A DNA stretch of 64,000 nt from Curvibacter gracilis ATCC BAA-807 (GTDB lineage Bacteria > Pseudomonadota > Gammaproteobacteria > Burkholderiales > Burkholderiaceae_C), in contig NZ_JADZ01000010.1 of the NCBI RefSeq assembly GCF_000518645.1, positions 1-64,000 on the forward strand. The letters are read 5' to 3'. This document shows, piece after piece, positions 29,291 through 38,653 of the stretch. Numbering within the stretch: the stretch's first letter is position 1; every line of letters starts with the position of its first letter. The notes under the pieces were generated by a model, which saw only the letters and a list, made by a program, of their open reading frames with translations, was not told the origin of the DNA and did no database searches. A program made the position numbers and the translations under genes.

Positions 29291-29306
29291 CGCAAAGCGC
29301 GTGCCA
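29291..29306 (-). promoter_or_regulatory. Sigma54 promoter of the nifV-fixX operon
   Basis: On the minus strand TGGCACGCGCTTTGCG has the -24 TGGCACG and -12 TTGC with the exact GG-N10-GC spacing. The predicted transcript start is about 15 bp before the nifV ATG. No other promoter-like element is seen between nifV and fixX, so it probably drives all seven genes. Confidence 0.85.
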
Positions 29307-29400
29307 TGGGCCACAGCCTGCAAACCCGACACGGATGGGCCGCCGCAGCCCCGGTTGTCGGCCTGCAAAGCACGCTGTCAGCGGCTTGCGATGTCGGGAA

Positions 29401-29416
29401 TGTGCTGTTTGCAACA
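29401..29416. promoter_or_regulatory. NifA upstream activator site (nifV)
   Basis: TGTGCTGTTTGCAACA matches TGT-N10-ACA exactly and lies 95 bp upstream of the -24 element at 29306, a normal distance for NifA looping. Confidence 0.8.
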
Positions 29417-29468
29417 CGCCGCCCGGCACGGCCCCGACAGTGCTGAAAAGCAGGCGTGCCAAAGCAGC

Positions 29469-29491
29469 AAGGGCCGGCATGGCCGGCCCTT
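29469..29491 (-). terminator. Hairpin terminator after the isc-type operon
   Basis: AAGGGCCGGC (29469-29478) and GCCGGCCCTT (29482-29491) form a perfect 10-bp stem with a 3-base loop, downstream of the ferredoxin gene. There is no strong T run on the minus strand, only a short CTTT, so it may also act as an mRNA-end stabiliser. It separates the isc-type operon from the nifV control region. Confidence 0.65.
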
Positions 29492-29539
29492 GTGCACAGG
29501 GAGGGGTTGGGTGCGAGGTGTGGCCCAGGCCCTGCGGCT

Positions 29540-29875
29540 TCAGGCCTCGCGGGCGTGGTTGCGGGTGTGGCGCGGCAGCTCGATCACCAGGTCGGTGTCG
29601 CGCACCTTCACGCAACAGGCCAGGCGCGACTGGGCGTCCAGGCCCCAGGCGTTGTCGAGCTGGTCGTTTTCCTCATCGTCGGGCGGCGCCAGCGAATCGG
29701 CACCACGGCGCACATGCACGTGGCAGGTGGCGCAGGCCGCCACCATCTCGCAGGCGTGCTCGATGGCAATGCCGGCCTCCAGCAGGCCACGGCACAGCAT
29801 CGCACCACGGCGCATGTCCAGCGTGCGGCCCTCGGGGCACAGGTCGGGGTGGGGCAGCAGGGTGATCTGGGGCAT
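29540..29875 (-). CDS. fdx: 2Fe-2S ferredoxin, Isc type
   Basis: 111 residues. Cluster ligands are in [16 protein letters not shown] and LACCVK, the C-X5-C-X2-C...C pattern of adrenodoxin/Isc ferredoxins. [19 protein letters not shown] is characteristic of Isc Fdx. It supplies electrons for Fe-S cluster assembly on IscU. The last gene of this operon; the next one upstream is hscA, as in standard isc operons. Confidence 0.93.
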   Translation of the reverse strand: MPQITLLPHPDLCPEGRTLDMRRGAMLCRGLLEAGIAIEHACEMVAACATCHVHVRRGADSLAPPDDEENDQLDNAWGLDAQSRLACCVKVRDTDLVIELPRHTRNHAREA

Positions 29876-29887
29876 GGCGGGCCCCCC

Positions 29888-31762
29888 TCAGCTCAGGCTG
29901 TCGATCAGCTGGCCCGACAGGGCGCGCTGGATCGAGGCGTTCATGCGCCGGGCCGCAAATTCGCCGGTCTCTTGCGACAAGGCCTCGCTGGCCTCGCGCA
30001 GGCGATCCAGCGGGGCCTCGGTCTCCAGGTGATCGGCCAGTCGGTACAGGGCCTGGCGCACCCGGGCCAGCTCGGCCGCGTTCAGCAAGGCCTGGTCCTG
30101 GGCCAGCGCGCCCTCTGTGGCGTCCAGCAGGCGCCGGGCGTCCACCTGGGCTTCGCGCAGCGCGCGCAACTGCATGTCGGCGCGGGCGGCGCCCACCGCG
30201 TCCTGCAGCATGGCCGCGATCTGGCTGTCCTGCAGCCCGTACGAGGGCTTGACCTCGACATGGGCCTGCACCCCGCTGGTCTGCTCGCGCGCGCTCACCG
30301 ACAGCAGGCCATCGGCATCGATCTGGAAGGTCACCTGGATGCGCGCCGCCCCGGCCACCGCCGGCGGGATGCCGCGCAACTCGAAGCGGGCCAGGCTGCG
30401 GCACTCGGCCACGCTGTCGCGCTCGCCCTGCACCACGTGCAGGGCCATGGCGGTCTGGCCGTCCTTGAAGGTGGTGAACTCCTGGGCCCGCGCCACCGGC
30501 AGGGTGGAGTTGCGCGGGATGATCTTCTCTACCAGGCCGCCCATGGTCTCCAGCCCCAGCGACAGCGGGCACACGTCCAGCAGCAGCCAGGGGTCCTGGC
30601 GGCCATTGCCGGCCAGCACGTCGGCCTGCATGGCCGCCCCCAGGGCCACCACCTGATCGGGGTCGATGTCGGCCAGCGGGGCCCGGCCAAAAAAGGCCTG
30701 CACCGCGTCGCGCGCCAGTGGCATGCGGGTCGACCCGCCCACCAGCACCACGCCGTCCAGCTCGTCGGCCTTCAGGCCGGCGTCGCGCAGGGCGCGGCGC
30801 GAGGCCTGCAGGGTGCGCTCGATCAGCGCCTGGCCCAGCGTGGCAAAGCCGGCCCGCGTCAACTGGGCCTGCAGGGGCGGGGCGCCCTCCAGGGCCAGGC
30901 TCATGAGCGCCTCAGGGGCGTCGCTCAGGGCCTCCTTGGCGGCGCGGGCGGCAGCCAGCAGGCCGCGTTGCAGGCCGGGGGCCAGGCTGGCGGGGGCGCT
31001 CAAGCCCTGTTGGGTGCAGAACCACTGGGCGATCACGGCGTCGAAGTCGTCGCCGCCCAGGGCCGAATCGCCCCCGGTGGCCAACACCTCGAACACGCCC
31101 TGGCTCAGGCGCAGCACCGAGATGTCGAAGGTGCCGCCGCCCAGGTCGTAGATGGCGAAGGTGCCCTCGGCGCGCTTGTCCAGGCCGTAGGCAATGGCGG
31201 CCGCCGTGGGCTCGTTGAGCAGGCGCAGCACGTTCAGGCCGGCCAGCCGGGCCGCATCCTTGGTGGCCTGGCGCTGGGCGTCGTCAAAGTACGCCGGCAC
31301 CGTGATCACCACGCCCGACAGCGGCCCGCCCAGCGTGGCCTCGGCCCGCTCGCGCAGGGCGCCCAGGATGTCGGCCGACACCTGCACCGGCGAACGCTCG
31401 CCCGCCGCCGTGGCCAGGCTCACCATGCCGGGGCGGTCCAGGAATTCATAGGGCAGCGAGCTGGCCTCGCGCAGGTCGGCCAGGCGCCGGCCCATGAAGC
31501 GCTTGACCGACACCACCGTGTTGCGCGGGTCGCTGGCCTGCAGGGCCTGGGCCTCGTGCCCCACGCAAGGTGTGGCCTCGGCCTGGTAGCGCACCACCGA
31601 GGGCAGCAGGTAGCGGCCCTGGGCATCGGCCAGGGCGCGGGGCAGGGCGCTTTGCACGGTCGCAATCAGCGAGTTGGTGGTGCCCAGGTCGATGCCGGCG
31701 GCCAGCACGTGCTGATGGGGCGCGGCGCTCTGGCCGGGTTCGGTGATTTGCAACAGGGCCAT
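29888..31762 (-). CDS. hscA: HscA Fe-S assembly chaperone
   Basis: 624 residues, Hsp70-type. Seen: [76 protein letters not shown], and [20 protein letters not shown], then the substrate domain with [14 protein letters not shown]. HscA releases clusters from IscU using ATP. Its usual partner HscB (J-domain) is not encoded nearby, so it may borrow the housekeeping copy or work without one. Nineteen bases separate it from iscA. Confidence 0.95.
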   Translation of the reverse strand: MALLQITEPGQSAAPHQHVLAAGIDLGTTNSLIATVQSALPRALADAQGRYLLPSVVRYQAEATPCVGHEAQALQASDPRNTVVSVKRFMGRRLADLREASSLPYEFLDRPGMVSLATAAGERSPVQVSADILGALRERAEATLGGPLSGVVITVPAYFDDAQRQATKDAARLAGLNVLRLLNEPTAAAIAYGLDKRAEGTFAIYDLGGGTFDISVLRLSQGVFEVLATGGDSALGGDDFDAVIAQWFCTQQGLSAPASLAPGLQRGLLAAARAAKEALSDAPEALMSLALEGAPPLQAQLTRAGFATLGQALIERTLQASRRALRDAGLKADELDGVVLVGGSTRMPLARDAVQAFFGRAPLADIDPDQVVALGAAMQADVLAGNGRQDPWLLLDVCPLSLGLETMGGLVEKIIPRNSTLPVARAQEFTTFKDGQTAMALHVVQGERDSVAECRSLARFELRGIPPAVAGAARIQVTFQIDADGLLSVSAREQTSGVQAHVEVKPSYGLQDSQIAAMLQDAVGAARADMQLRALREAQVDARRLLDATEGALAQDQALLNAAELARVRQALYRLADHLETEAPLDRLREASEALSQETGEFAARRMNASIQRALSGQLIDSLS

Positions 31763-31780
31763 GGCGCGTGGGCTCCCGCT

Positions 31781-32101
31781 TCAGACGGCGAAGCTCTCGC
31801 CGCAGCCGCAATTGGCGCGTGCGTTCGGGTTGTTGAACTTGAAGCCCTCGTTCAGGCCTTCGCGCACAAAGTCCAGCTCGGTGCCGTCCAGCATGCCCAG
31901 GCTGCGCGGGTCCACGATCACGCTCACGCCATGGGCCTCGAAGCAGGTGTCTTCGGGGTTGGCCTGGTCGACGAACTCCAGCGCATAGGCATAGCCCGAG
32001 CAGCCGCTGGTCTTCACGGCCAGGCGCAGGCCCAGGCCCGAGCCGCGTTTGTAGAGCGATTTCTGGATGTGGCGGGCGGCCGCCGGGGTCAGGCTGATCA
32101 T
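31781..32101 (-). CDS. iscA: A-type Fe-S carrier (IscA)
   Basis: 106 residues. Seen: [40 protein letters not shown] and CGCGESFAV at the C terminus, giving the three conserved Cys (GCSGY and CGCG). Length and motifs match IscA. It delivers clusters to apo-proteins, perhaps the 4Fe-4S clusters of nitrogenase assembly factors. It neighbours a second A-type gene 13 bp upstream. Confidence 0.93.
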   Translation of the reverse strand: MISLTPAAARHIQKSLYKRGSGLGLRLAVKTSGCSGYAYALEFVDQANPEDTCFEAHGVSVIVDPRSLGMLDGTELDFVREGLNEGFKFNNPNARANCGCGESFAV

Positions 32102-32114
32102 GGGGGCTTCTCCT

Positions 32115-32495
32115 TCAGACCGAGAACGAACTGCCGCAGCCGCAGGTGGTCTGCGCGTTGGGGTTGTGGATCACGAAGCGCGAGCCTTCCAGCCCTTCTT
32201 CGTAGTCCACCCGGGCGCCCATCAGGTACTGCTGGCTCATGGCGTCCACCACCAGGGCCACGCCTTCGGTGACGATGGTGGTGTCGTCTTCGGCCAGCTG
32301 GTCGTCAAAGGCAAAGCCGTACTGGAAGCCCGAGCAGCCGCCACCCGTCACATACAGGCGCAGCTTCAGGTCGGGGTTGCCTTCTTCCTCGATCAGCTCG
32401 GCCACCTTGGCGGCGGCCTGGTGGGTGAATTCCAGCAGCGAGGGCATCAGGCCGGGCAGGGCGGCCTCTACAGGGGTGGGGCTGGCGTGGGCCAT
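32115..32495 (-). CDS. A-type Fe-S carrier (ErpA-like)
   Basis: 126 residues. [40 protein letters not shown], and the C-terminal CGCGSSFSV. The [11 protein letters not shown] form and the [19 protein letters not shown] segment are typical of ErpA rather than IscA. An extra 18-residue N terminus precedes the domain. The operon thus encodes two A-type carriers, plus a third of a different type in the nifB operon (38654). Confidence 0.9.
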   Translation of the reverse strand: MAHASPTPVEAALPGLMPSLLEFTHQAAAKVAELIEEEGNPDLKLRLYVTGGGCSGFQYGFAFDDQLAEDDTTIVTEGVALVVDAMSQQYLMGARVDYEEGLEGSRFVIHNPNAQTTCGCGSSFSV

Positions 32496-32558
32496 GGCGG
32501 TGTTCCTTGGTCGTTGGTTGGGGGAGGGATGGGTCTGGGTTGGGGGGCGGGGGATCGT

Positions 32559-32990
32559 TCAGCCCTGGCTGGAGCGGCACACGGGCTGCTCGCTCACCAC
32601 GGCGGCCTGGCCCGCATGGCGGGCGCGGTAGTCGGCCACCGCGGCCTTGATGGCGTCTTCGGCCAGGATGGAGCAGTGGATCTTCACGGGCGGCAGGGCC
32701 AGCTCTTCGGCGATCTCGGCGTTCTTGATGTTGAGCGCCTCGTCCAGCGTGCGCCCGCGTACCCATTCGGTGACCAGCGAGCTCGACGCAATCGCCGAGC
32801 CGCAGCCATAGGTCTTGAAGCGCGCGTCTTCGATCACGCCGGCCGCGTTCACGCGGATCTGCAGTCGCATCACATCGCCGCAGGCCGGGGCCCCGACCAT
32901 GCCGGTGCCCACGCCCTCGTCCTCGGCGCTGAAGGCCCCCACATTGCGGGGGTTTTCATAGTGGTCGATCACCTTGTCGCTGTAAGCCAT
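32559..32990 (-). CDS. iscU: IscU Fe-S scaffold
   Basis: 143 residues. Seen: DHYENPRNVGAFSAED, GAPACGDVMRLQIRVN (first Cys and the Asp), FKTYGCGSAIASSSLVTEWV (second Cys), and LPPVKIHCSILAEDAIKAAV (third Cys with LPPVK, the HscA recognition motif). The LPPVK site fits with hscA in the same operon. The C terminus is extended by about 15 residues with one more Cys. This IscU replaces NifU, which was not found in the island. Confidence 0.95.
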   Translation of the reverse strand: MAYSDKVIDHYENPRNVGAFSAEDEGVGTGMVGAPACGDVMRLQIRVNAAGVIEDARFKTYGCGSAIASSSLVTEWVRGRTLDEALNIKNAEIAEELALPPVKIHCSILAEDAIKAAVADYRARHAGQAAVVSEQPVCRSSQG

Positions 32991-33051
32991 GGGGTACTCC
33001 GTGTCGGGTTGGGGGGGGATGAAGAAGGGGCGCTGGCGGCGCGGGGCCGCC

Positions 33052-34296
33052 TCAGTGCGCCGCCCACTGGATGCTGGACAGGTCGACGCCGGCCTGCACC
33101 ATGTCCCACAGCGGGCTCATGGCGCGCAGGCGCTCGACCACTTCGGTGACCTGGGCGATGGCAAAGTCGATCTCGGCCTCGGTGGTGAAGCGCCCCAGCG
33201 AGAAGCGCACCGAGCTGTGGGCCAGCTCGTCGCTGCGGCCCATGGCGCGCAGCACGTAGCTGGGCTCCAGGCTGGCCGAGGTGCAGGCCGAGCCCGAGGA
33301 CACGGCCAGGTTCTTCACCCCCATCAGCAGCGACTCGCCCTCCACGTAGTTGAAGCTCACGTTCAGGTACTGGGGGGCACGCTGCTGCGGATGGCCGTTG
33401 AGCACCACCGAGTCCATCTTCGACAGGCCGGCCCACAGGCGCTCGCGCAGGGCCTCGATGCGGGCGTTGTCGGCCGCCATGTTCTCGCGCGCCAGCCAGA
33501 AGGCCTCGCCCATGCCCACGATCTGGTGCGTGGGCAGCGTGCCCGAGCGCATGCCGCGTTCGTGGCCGCCGCCATGCATCTGCGCATCGATGCGGATGCG
33601 GGGCTTGCGCCGCACATACAGCGCGCCAATGCCCTTGGGGCCGTAGATCTTGTGGGCCGACAGCGACATCAGGTCGATGGGCAGCTGCTCCAGGTCGATG
33701 GGCACCTTGCCGGCGGCCTGCGCCGCGTCCACATGGAAGATCACGCCGCGGGCGCGGCACATCGCGCCCAGCGTGGCCACGTCCTGGACCACGCCGGTCT
33801 CGTTGTTCACGAACATCACCGAGGCCAGCACCGTGTCGGGGCGCAGTGCGGCCTCGAACACGGCGGGGTCGACCAGCCCGCTGTCCAGCACCGGTAGCAC
33901 CGTCACTTCATAACCCTCGCGCTCCAGGTCGCGCAGGCTGTCGAGCACGGCCTTGTGTTCGGTGGCCAGCGTCACCAGATGGCGCCCGCGCCCCTTGTGG
34001 AAGTGCGCTGCGCCCTTGAGCGCCAGGTTGTTGGATTCGGTGGCGCCCGAGGTCCAGACGATCTCGCGCGGATCGGCATTGATCAGCGAGCACACCTGCT
34101 CGCGGGCCAGCTCCACCGCCTCTTCGGCGGCCCAGCCGTAGGCATGCGAGCGGCTGGCCGGGTTGCCGTACAGGTTCGTCAGGTAAGGCAGCATCCGGTT
34201 CAGCACCCTGCGGTCCACGGGGGTGGTGGCGGCGTAGTCGAGGTAGACCGGCTGGCCCTGGCCGGGCGGGGCTTTGTCTGCACGCGAATCGGTCAT
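33052..34296 (-). CDS. iscS: IscS cysteine desulfurase
   Basis: 414 residues from the ATG at 34296, preceded by AGGAG. PLP lysine in [18 protein letters not shown], and the persulfide Cys in [20 protein letters not shown], the long catalytic loop of group I (IscS/NifS) enzymes. It converts cysteine to alanine and a protein persulfide for the IscU scaffold. It has about 15 extra N-terminal residues relative to E. coli IscS. First gene of the sigma54-controlled isc operon; a separate nifS is encoded at 41633. Confidence 0.95.
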   Translation of the reverse strand: MTDSRADKAPPGQGQPVYLDYAATTPVDRRVLNRMLPYLTNLYGNPASRSHAYGWAAEEAVELAREQVCSLINADPREIVWTSGATESNNLALKGAAHFHKGRGRHLVTLATEHKAVLDSLRDLEREGYEVTVLPVLDSGLVDPAVFEAALRPDTVLASVMFVNNETGVVQDVATLGAMCRARGVIFHVDAAQAAGKVPIDLEQLPIDLMSLSAHKIYGPKGIGALYVRRKPRIRIDAQMHGGGHERGMRSGTLPTHQIVGMGEAFWLARENMAADNARIEALRERLWAGLSKMDSVVLNGHPQQRAPQYLNVSFNYVEGESLLMGVKNLAVSSGSACTSASLEPSYVLRAMGRSDELAHSSVRFSLGRFTTEAEIDFAIAQVTEVVERLRAMSPLWDMVQAGVDLSSIQWAAH

Positions 34297-34336
34297 GTGG
34301 AGCTCCTGCTGTGTGAGTGGGTTGGCAGGGCTGTTT

Positions 34337-34352
34337 TGCAACTTCGGTGCCA
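34337..34352 (-). promoter_or_regulatory. Sigma54 promoter of the iscS operon
   Basis: Minus-strand TGGCACCGAAGTTGCA is a near-perfect -24/-12 element (TGGCAC, TTGCA, GG-N10-GC). The transcript would start about 29 bp before the iscS ATG. This puts a complete isc set under nitrogen-fixation control. Confidence 0.88.
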
Positions 34353-34390
34353 CGCGATTTCGTGTCGGCAAGCGTGCTTTTGCGACGCGC

Positions 34391-34473
34391 TTTGTCGCTT
34401 CTTTGTCGTTCCTTTGTTGCATTTGTGAGCGTGCCTGCACCTGCCCGCCGCAGGGCGTGTCGGGTTTGTCGCA
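34391..34473. promoter_or_regulatory. TTTGTCG half-site array in the iscS-nifA gap
   Basis: TTTGTCGC (34391), TTTGTCGT (34402), TTTGTTGC (34413) and TTTGTGAG (34422) follow one another at 11, 11 and 9 bp, and another TTTGTCGC lies at 34465. The same TGTCGCAA half occurs in the TGT-N10-ACA sites of nifB, nifH and nifE. No exact TGT-N10-ACA occurs here; near misses are TGTGAGCGTGCCTGCA (34425) and TGTCGGGTTTGTCGCA (34458), the latter about 106 bp from the iscS -24. These are probably weak NifA contacts for iscS. The remainder of the 444-bp gap (34480-34740) should hold the nifA promoter and leader. Confidence 0.5.
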
Positions 34474-34561
34474 ATTGAACGGAGGTGGCTGCAGCGGCGG
34501 GTGCGGGTGCGCGAATGTCGTGGCGCGCCGGCCCCATGGACAGTGCTTGCGCAACCGAGTC

Positions 34562-34595
34562 TTTACAAAGCCGTCAGCCTCGCGATAGGTATATT
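34562..34595 (+). promoter_or_regulatory. Possible sigma70 promoter of nifA
   Basis: TTTACA (34562-34567) and, 18 bp on, the AT-rich TAGGTATATT (34586-34595) are the only sigma70-like pair in the gap before nifA. No GG-N10-GC element precedes nifA on the plus strand, so nifA is probably not under sigma54. The match is weak. Confidence 0.35.
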
Positions 34596-34740
34596 TTTTG
34601 CATCTCTGCTCGCGGGTGGCGCTGCGATCCCGGGTGCCTCCCAAAGCTGGTGCAGGTGGTGTCTGAAATGGTGGCTGCCTGGTGTCCCACAAGGACGCTG
34701 GCAGCGCAAACCCCGCGATGGCGCACGAGAACGAGGCCCT

Positions 34741-36516
34741 ATGGTGAGCACACACGAATCCGAAGCCCGGCGAGAGCTGCACGCGATCTACGAGGTCAGC
34801 AAGACGCTGTCGACCTCGCTCGACATCGCCAAGACCTTTCGCGAAGCCCTCAATTACCTGCTGCACGCGTGTTCGTGGCGCCGCGCCTTTGTGCTGTTGG
34901 GCGAGCCCGAGGGGCGCCTGCGCGGCCTGTGCTCGGTGGGGCTCACGCGCGAGGAGCAGCAGCGCCTGCATTTCCAGTCGGGCGAAGGGATCGTGGGGCG
35001 GGTGTATGCCAGTGGTGTGCCGGCCGTGGTGCCCGACATCCGCAACGAGCCCCTGTTCCTGAACCGCACCGGCGGCGCCGACCAGTCGCTGGAGAGCTGT
35101 GTGGCCATGCTGGTCATGCCCATCCGCGCCGACCGGCGCACCATCGGCGTGGTGTCGGTCGACTGCCTGAATCCCGGGGCGCGCCGGGTGTTTGCCGAAG
35201 ACCTGCACCTGCTCAAGATGGTGGCCACCATGATGGGCCAGGCCTATCTGCTGCATCGCAGTGTGAGTGCCGCCCACGACTCGCTGCAAAGCGAGGCCCG
35301 GCGCATGCACAAGGCCTTGAAGCCCGTGCAGCTCAGCGACCAGGTGGTGGGCTCGTCGCCACCCATGCTGGCGGTGTTCGCCCAGGTCGAGCAGGTGGCG
35401 GCGGCCCGCACCACCGTGCTGCTGCGCGGCGAGAGCGGCACCGGCAAGGAGGTGATTGCGCGCGCCATCCACAACCTGTCGCCCCGGCGCAATGAAGCCT
35501 TTGTCTGCGTCAACTGCGCCGCCCTGACCGAGTCGCTGCTGGAGAGCGAGCTGTTCGGCCATGAGAAGGGCGCCTTCACGGGCGCCCAGGGTCAGCGCAA
35601 GGGGCGTTTTGAGATGGCCCATGGCGGCACCTTGTTTCTGGACGAGATCGGGGACATCTCCGCCTCGTTCCAGGCCAAGCTGCTGCGTGTGCTGCAGGAG
35701 CGCGTGTTCGAGCGTGTGGGCGGGGCCTCGCAGGTGAAGGTCGATGTGCGCCTGATCCTGGCCACCAACCGCAATCTGGAGCGCATGGTGCAGGCCGGCG
35801 AGTTCCGCGCCGACCTGTACTACCGCATCAACGTCATCAGCATCCAGCTGCCGCCCTTGCGCGAGCGCCGTGGCGACATCCCGGCCATGGCCCAGCACTT
35901 TCTGGACCGCTTCAACCGCGAGAACGGGCGCCAGTCCCGCTTTGATGTGTCGGCCGTGCGCGTGCTGTCGAGCTGCTACTGGCCCGGCAATGTGCGCGAG
36001 CTGGAGAACTGCGTGGAACGCACGGCCACCATGGCCGGCGATGGCGTGATCACCGACCTGGCCTTTCCGTGCCGTGAAAACCGCTGCCTGACCCAGGTGC
36101 TGCACCACATCGAGCGCGAAGACGCCGTGCGCCCGGGCCGCCACGGGGTGATCCCGATCCATGAGGTGCCGCTGGCGCGCGCCGGCCAACCTGCTGAGGC
36201 GGGCGCGGTGCTGCCTGCGCCCCCGTCGTTGCCGCCCACGGCGTCGGACGCCTTGCCCGAGGCCACCGGCCACGCGGATCACGAGCACCTCGATGACGAT
36301 GGGCTGGACGCGGACGACGCGCTGCAAGGCCTGCCCGGCGGCCAGCCCACCCCGGCCAACGCCGACGGCAAGCCCGAGGGCGAGCGCGAACGCCTGATCT
36401 GGGCCATGGAGCGCTGTGGCTGGGTGCAGGCCAAGGCGGCGCGGCTGCTCAAGATCTCGCCGCGGCAGATGGGCTATGCCTTGCGCAAGCACGGCATTGA
36501 GGTGCGCAAGTTCTGA
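34741..36516 (+). CDS. nifA: NifA, sigma54-dependent nif activator (oxygen-sensitive type)
   Basis: 591 residues from the ATG at 34741; the long frame upstream has no family similarity. Domains: GAF about 1-170, AAA+ about 205-440 with Walker A GESGTGKE near 230, GAFTGA at 277-282, and a C-terminal HTH ([21 protein letters not shown]). Cysteines C412, C424, C444 and C449 give C-X11-C-X19-C-X4-C at the end of the AAA+ domain and in the linker. This motif marks NifA proteins that sense oxygen or iron directly, without NifL; no nifL was found. A long acidic and Pro/Ala-rich linker of about 90 residues precedes the HTH. It is divergent from iscS. Confidence 0.97.
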   Translation: MVSTHESEARRELHAIYEVSKTLSTSLDIAKTFREALNYLLHACSWRRAFVLLGEPEGRLRGLCSVGLTREEQQRLHFQSGEGIVGRVYASGVPAVVPDIRNEPLFLNRTGGADQSLESCVAMLVMPIRADRRTIGVVSVDCLNPGARRVFAEDLHLLKMVATMMGQAYLLHRSVSAAHDSLQSEARRMHKALKPVQLSDQVVGSSPPMLAVFAQVEQVAAARTTVLLRGESGTGKEVIARAIHNLSPRRNEAFVCVNCAALTESLLESELFGHEKGAFTGAQGQRKGRFEMAHGGTLFLDEIGDISASFQAKLLRVLQERVFERVGGASQVKVDVRLILATNRNLERMVQAGEFRADLYYRINVISIQLPPLRERRGDIPAMAQHFLDRFNRENGRQSRFDVSAVRVLSSCYWPGNVRELENCVERTATMAGDGVITDLAFPCRENRCLTQVLHHIEREDAVRPGRHGVIPIHEVPLARAGQPAEAGAVLPAPPSLPPTASDALPEATGHADHEHLDDDGLDADDALQGLPGGQPTPANADGKPEGERERLIWAMERCGWVQAKAARLLKISPRQMGYALRKHGIEVRKF

Positions 36517-36600
36517 GTGGGGCAGCCCTGGCCCCTTGTGCGTCCCTTGTGCGTCCCGCGTCCTGTCTTTGTCGCCCCCTTGTCATCCCTGTGTGCGCTT

Positions 36601-36616
36601 TGTCGCAAGCCTGACA
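36601..36616. promoter_or_regulatory. NifA upstream activator site (nifB, distal)
   Basis: TGTCGCAAGCCTGACA matches TGT-N10-ACA exactly, 95 bp upstream of the nifB -24 element. Confidence 0.8.
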
Positions 36617-36640
36617 AGCGCCCCGCCTCCCTGTCCGGGC

Positions 36641-36656
36641 TGTCGCGACACCGACA
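36641..36656. promoter_or_regulatory. NifA upstream activator site (nifB, proximal)
   Basis: TGTCGCGACACCGACA matches TGT-N10-ACA exactly, 40 bp from the distal site (about four helical turns) and 55 bp from the -24 element, so two NifA dimers could sit on the same DNA face. Confidence 0.78.
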
Positions 36657-36710
36657 CCAGCCAACACCCTACAAAGAAGACAAGCTGTTGATTTAAAAGA
36701 AGTTTTTAGG

Positions 36711-36726
36711 TGGCATGGATTTGGCT
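36711..36726 (+). promoter_or_regulatory. Sigma54 promoter of the nifB operon
   Basis: TGGCATGGATTTGGCT has GG-N10-GC spacing, with a good -24 (TGGCAT) and a -12 of TTGGC instead of TTGC. An AT-rich stretch (36689-36709) precedes it. The transcript would start about 35 bp before nifB. Confidence 0.75.
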
Positions 36727-36771
36727 AAAGAAGCCTGAGGCCGCCACTCCAGGTGGCCAGGAAGGATCTCC

Positions 36772-38379
36772 ATGCAATCCGCTTCCCCCGCCAGCAGCAC
36801 CCCACCCGCCGTCGCCTTTGTGGGCATTGGACAGATCAAACGCCTGGGCGACCCCCTGGACATCCCGGCCCCCTCGGGGGGCTGCAGCACCGAAGGCGGC
36901 GAGGGCAAGGCCAGTTGTGGCTCCTCCGGCGGCCCCGACGACATGCCGCCCGAGATCTGGGAGAAGGTCAAGAACCACCCCTGCTACTCCGAAGAGGCGC
37001 ACCACCACTACGCCCGCATGCACGTGGCTGTGGCCCCGGCCTGCAACATCCAGTGCAATTACTGCAACCGCAAGTACGACTGCAGCAACGAGTCGCGCCC
37101 CGGCGTGGTCAGCCAGAAGCTCACCCCCGAGCAGGCCGTGAAGAAGGTGGTCACCGTGGCCAGCGAAATCCCGCAGATGACCGTGCTGGGCATCGCTGGC
37201 CCGGGCGACTCGCTGGCCAACCCCAAGAAGACCTTCGACACCTTCCGCATGCTGCAGGAGCAGGCCCCCGACATCAAGCTGTGCCTGTCCACCAACGGCC
37301 TGGCCCTGCCGGACCTGGTCGATGAGATCTGCCGCTACAACATCGACCACGTCACCATCACCATCAACATGGTCGACCCCGAGGTGGGGGCCAAGATCTA
37401 CCCCTGGATCTTCTGGGACCACCGCCGCATCACCGGCATCGAGGCGGCCCGCATCCTGCACGAGCGCCAGATGCTGGGGCTGGAGATGCTGACCGCACGC
37501 GGCGTGCTCACCAAGATCAACTCGGTGCTGATCCCCGGCGTGAACGACCAGCACCTGATCGAGGTGAACCGCGAGGTCAAGAAGCGCGGCGCCTTTCTGC
37601 ACAACATCATGCCCCTGATCTCCGAGGCCGAACACGGCACGGTGTTCGGCCTCACCGGCCAGCGCGGCCCCACCGCGCAAGAGCTCAAGGCCGTGCAGGA
37701 CGCCTGTGCCGGCGGTGCCAACCTGATGCGGCACTGCCGCCAGTGCCGCGCCGATGCGGTGGGCCTGCTGGGCGAAGACCGCAGCGAAGAGTTCACCCAG
37801 GACAAGATCGACCAGATGGAGGTGGTGTACGACCTGGACCGCCGCCGCAGCTACCAGGAGCAGGTCGAGATCGAGCGCCAGGCCCAGCACCAGGCCAAGC
37901 AAATGGCCTTGCAGATGGCCTTGGCCGGCGCCAGCGCGCTGCCGGTGGACGACCTGAAGCTGCTTGTGGCGGTGGCCACCCAGGGCGGGGGCCGCGTCAA
38001 CGAGCACTTCGGCCACGTCACCGAGTTCCAGATCTACGAGGTCTCGGCCCAGCAGACCCTGTTCGTGGGCCACCGCCGGGTCGACCTGTACTGCCAGGGC
38101 GGCTACGGCGACGACGAGCAACTGCCTTCGGTGGTGCGCGCCATCAACGACTGCCATGCCGTGCTGGTGTCCAAGATCGGTGCCTGCCCGCGCGATGAGC
38201 TGTCGGCCGCCGGCATCGAGCCGGTGGATGCCTATGCGGGCGAGTTCATCGAGAAGGCCGTGCTCGAGTGGTTCAACGACTACCGCAGCCGCGTGGCCAG
38301 CGGCGCCCTGGTGCACCAGCACCGCGGCGACGCCCAGATCCGCCAGGGCGCCTTCACCGGCGCGCAGCAGGCGGCCTGA
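36772..38379 (+). CDS. nifB: NifB FeMo-co precursor synthase
   Basis: 535 residues. The radical SAM motif [14 protein letters not shown] has C91, C95 and C98. A further SAM-binding and cluster region follows, with [18 protein letters not shown], and the C-terminal NifX/NafY-like domain starts about residue 400 ([19 protein letters not shown]). NifB builds the 8Fe-9S-C NifB-co that becomes FeMo-co on NifEN. The two-domain architecture is the usual one in proteobacteria. AAGGA lies upstream of the ATG. It starts a long operon running to about 46235. Confidence 0.98.
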   Translation: MQSASPASSTPPAVAFVGIGQIKRLGDPLDIPAPSGGCSTEGGEGKASCGSSGGPDDMPPEIWEKVKNHPCYSEEAHHHYARMHVAVAPACNIQCNYCNRKYDCSNESRPGVVSQKLTPEQAVKKVVTVASEIPQMTVLGIAGPGDSLANPKKTFDTFRMLQEQAPDIKLCLSTNGLALPDLVDEICRYNIDHVTITINMVDPEVGAKIYPWIFWDHRRITGIEAARILHERQMLGLEMLTARGVLTKINSVLIPGVNDQHLIEVNREVKKRGAFLHNIMPLISEAEHGTVFGLTGQRGPTAQELKAVQDACAGGANLMRHCRQCRADAVGLLGEDRSEEFTQDKIDQMEVVYDLDRRRSYQEQVEIERQAQHQAKQMALQMALAGASALPVDDLKLLVAVATQGGGRVNEHFGHVTEFQIYEVSAQQTLFVGHRRVDLYCQGGYGDDEQLPSVVRAINDCHAVLVSKIGACPRDELSAAGIEPVDAYAGEFIEKAVLEWFNDYRSRVASGALVHQHRGDAQIRQGAFTGAQQAA

Positions 38380-38457
38380 GGCCCGCCGGCCTCCCTGTGG
38401 CCCTCCCTGGCCCCCGCTTTTTCAACCCCACTTTCATCCAAGCAAAGGAGCGTCATC

Positions 38458-38652
38458 ATGGCTTTGAAGATCATCGGTTCCACCTGCACCGGCTGCTCGG
38501 CCTGCGAGCCTGAATGCCCCAACGTCGCGATCCGCGAAAAAGGCGGCACCTATGTCATCGACCCCAAGAAGTGCACCGAATGCGAAGGGCAGTTCGACTC
38601 GCCCCAGTGCGTGGCCGTGTGCCCCGTCGACGGCTGCATCGTGAAGGCCTGA
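38458..38652 (+). CDS. fdxN: FdxN-type 2[4Fe-4S] ferredoxin
   Basis: 64 residues. Clusters: [13 protein letters not shown] and [18 protein letters not shown], with the longer insert in the second motif typical of FdxN/FrxA-type ferredoxins encoded beside nifB. It probably delivers electrons or clusters for NifB-co synthesis. AAAGGAG precedes the ATG. Confidence 0.95.
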   Translation: MALKIIGSTCTGCSACEPECPNVAIREKGGTYVIDPKKCTECEGQFDSPQCVAVCPVDGCIVKA

Positions 38653-38653
38653 C

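Noticed and set aside
29446-29462. TGGCACGCC on the minus strand as a second nifV promoter
   Set aside because: No GC occurs 10 bp after the GG; the -12 element is missing.
29265-29615. N-terminal extension of NifV
   Set aside because: It crosses the sigma54 promoter and the activator site and has no similarity to homocitrate synthases.
29456-32272. 938-residue open frame opposite ferredoxin, hscA and iscA
   Set aside because: Antisense shadow of three clear genes with no family features.
34323-34341. TGGCAGGGCTGTTTTGCA as a plus-strand sigma54 promoter for nifA
   Set aside because: The GG to GC distance is 12 rather than 10 bp, which does not support sigma54 binding.
33052-36492. 1146-residue minus-strand frame joining iscS with sequence opposite nifA
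   Set aside because: Only the 414 residues from 34296 are IscS; the rest is antisense to nifA and the promoter gap.
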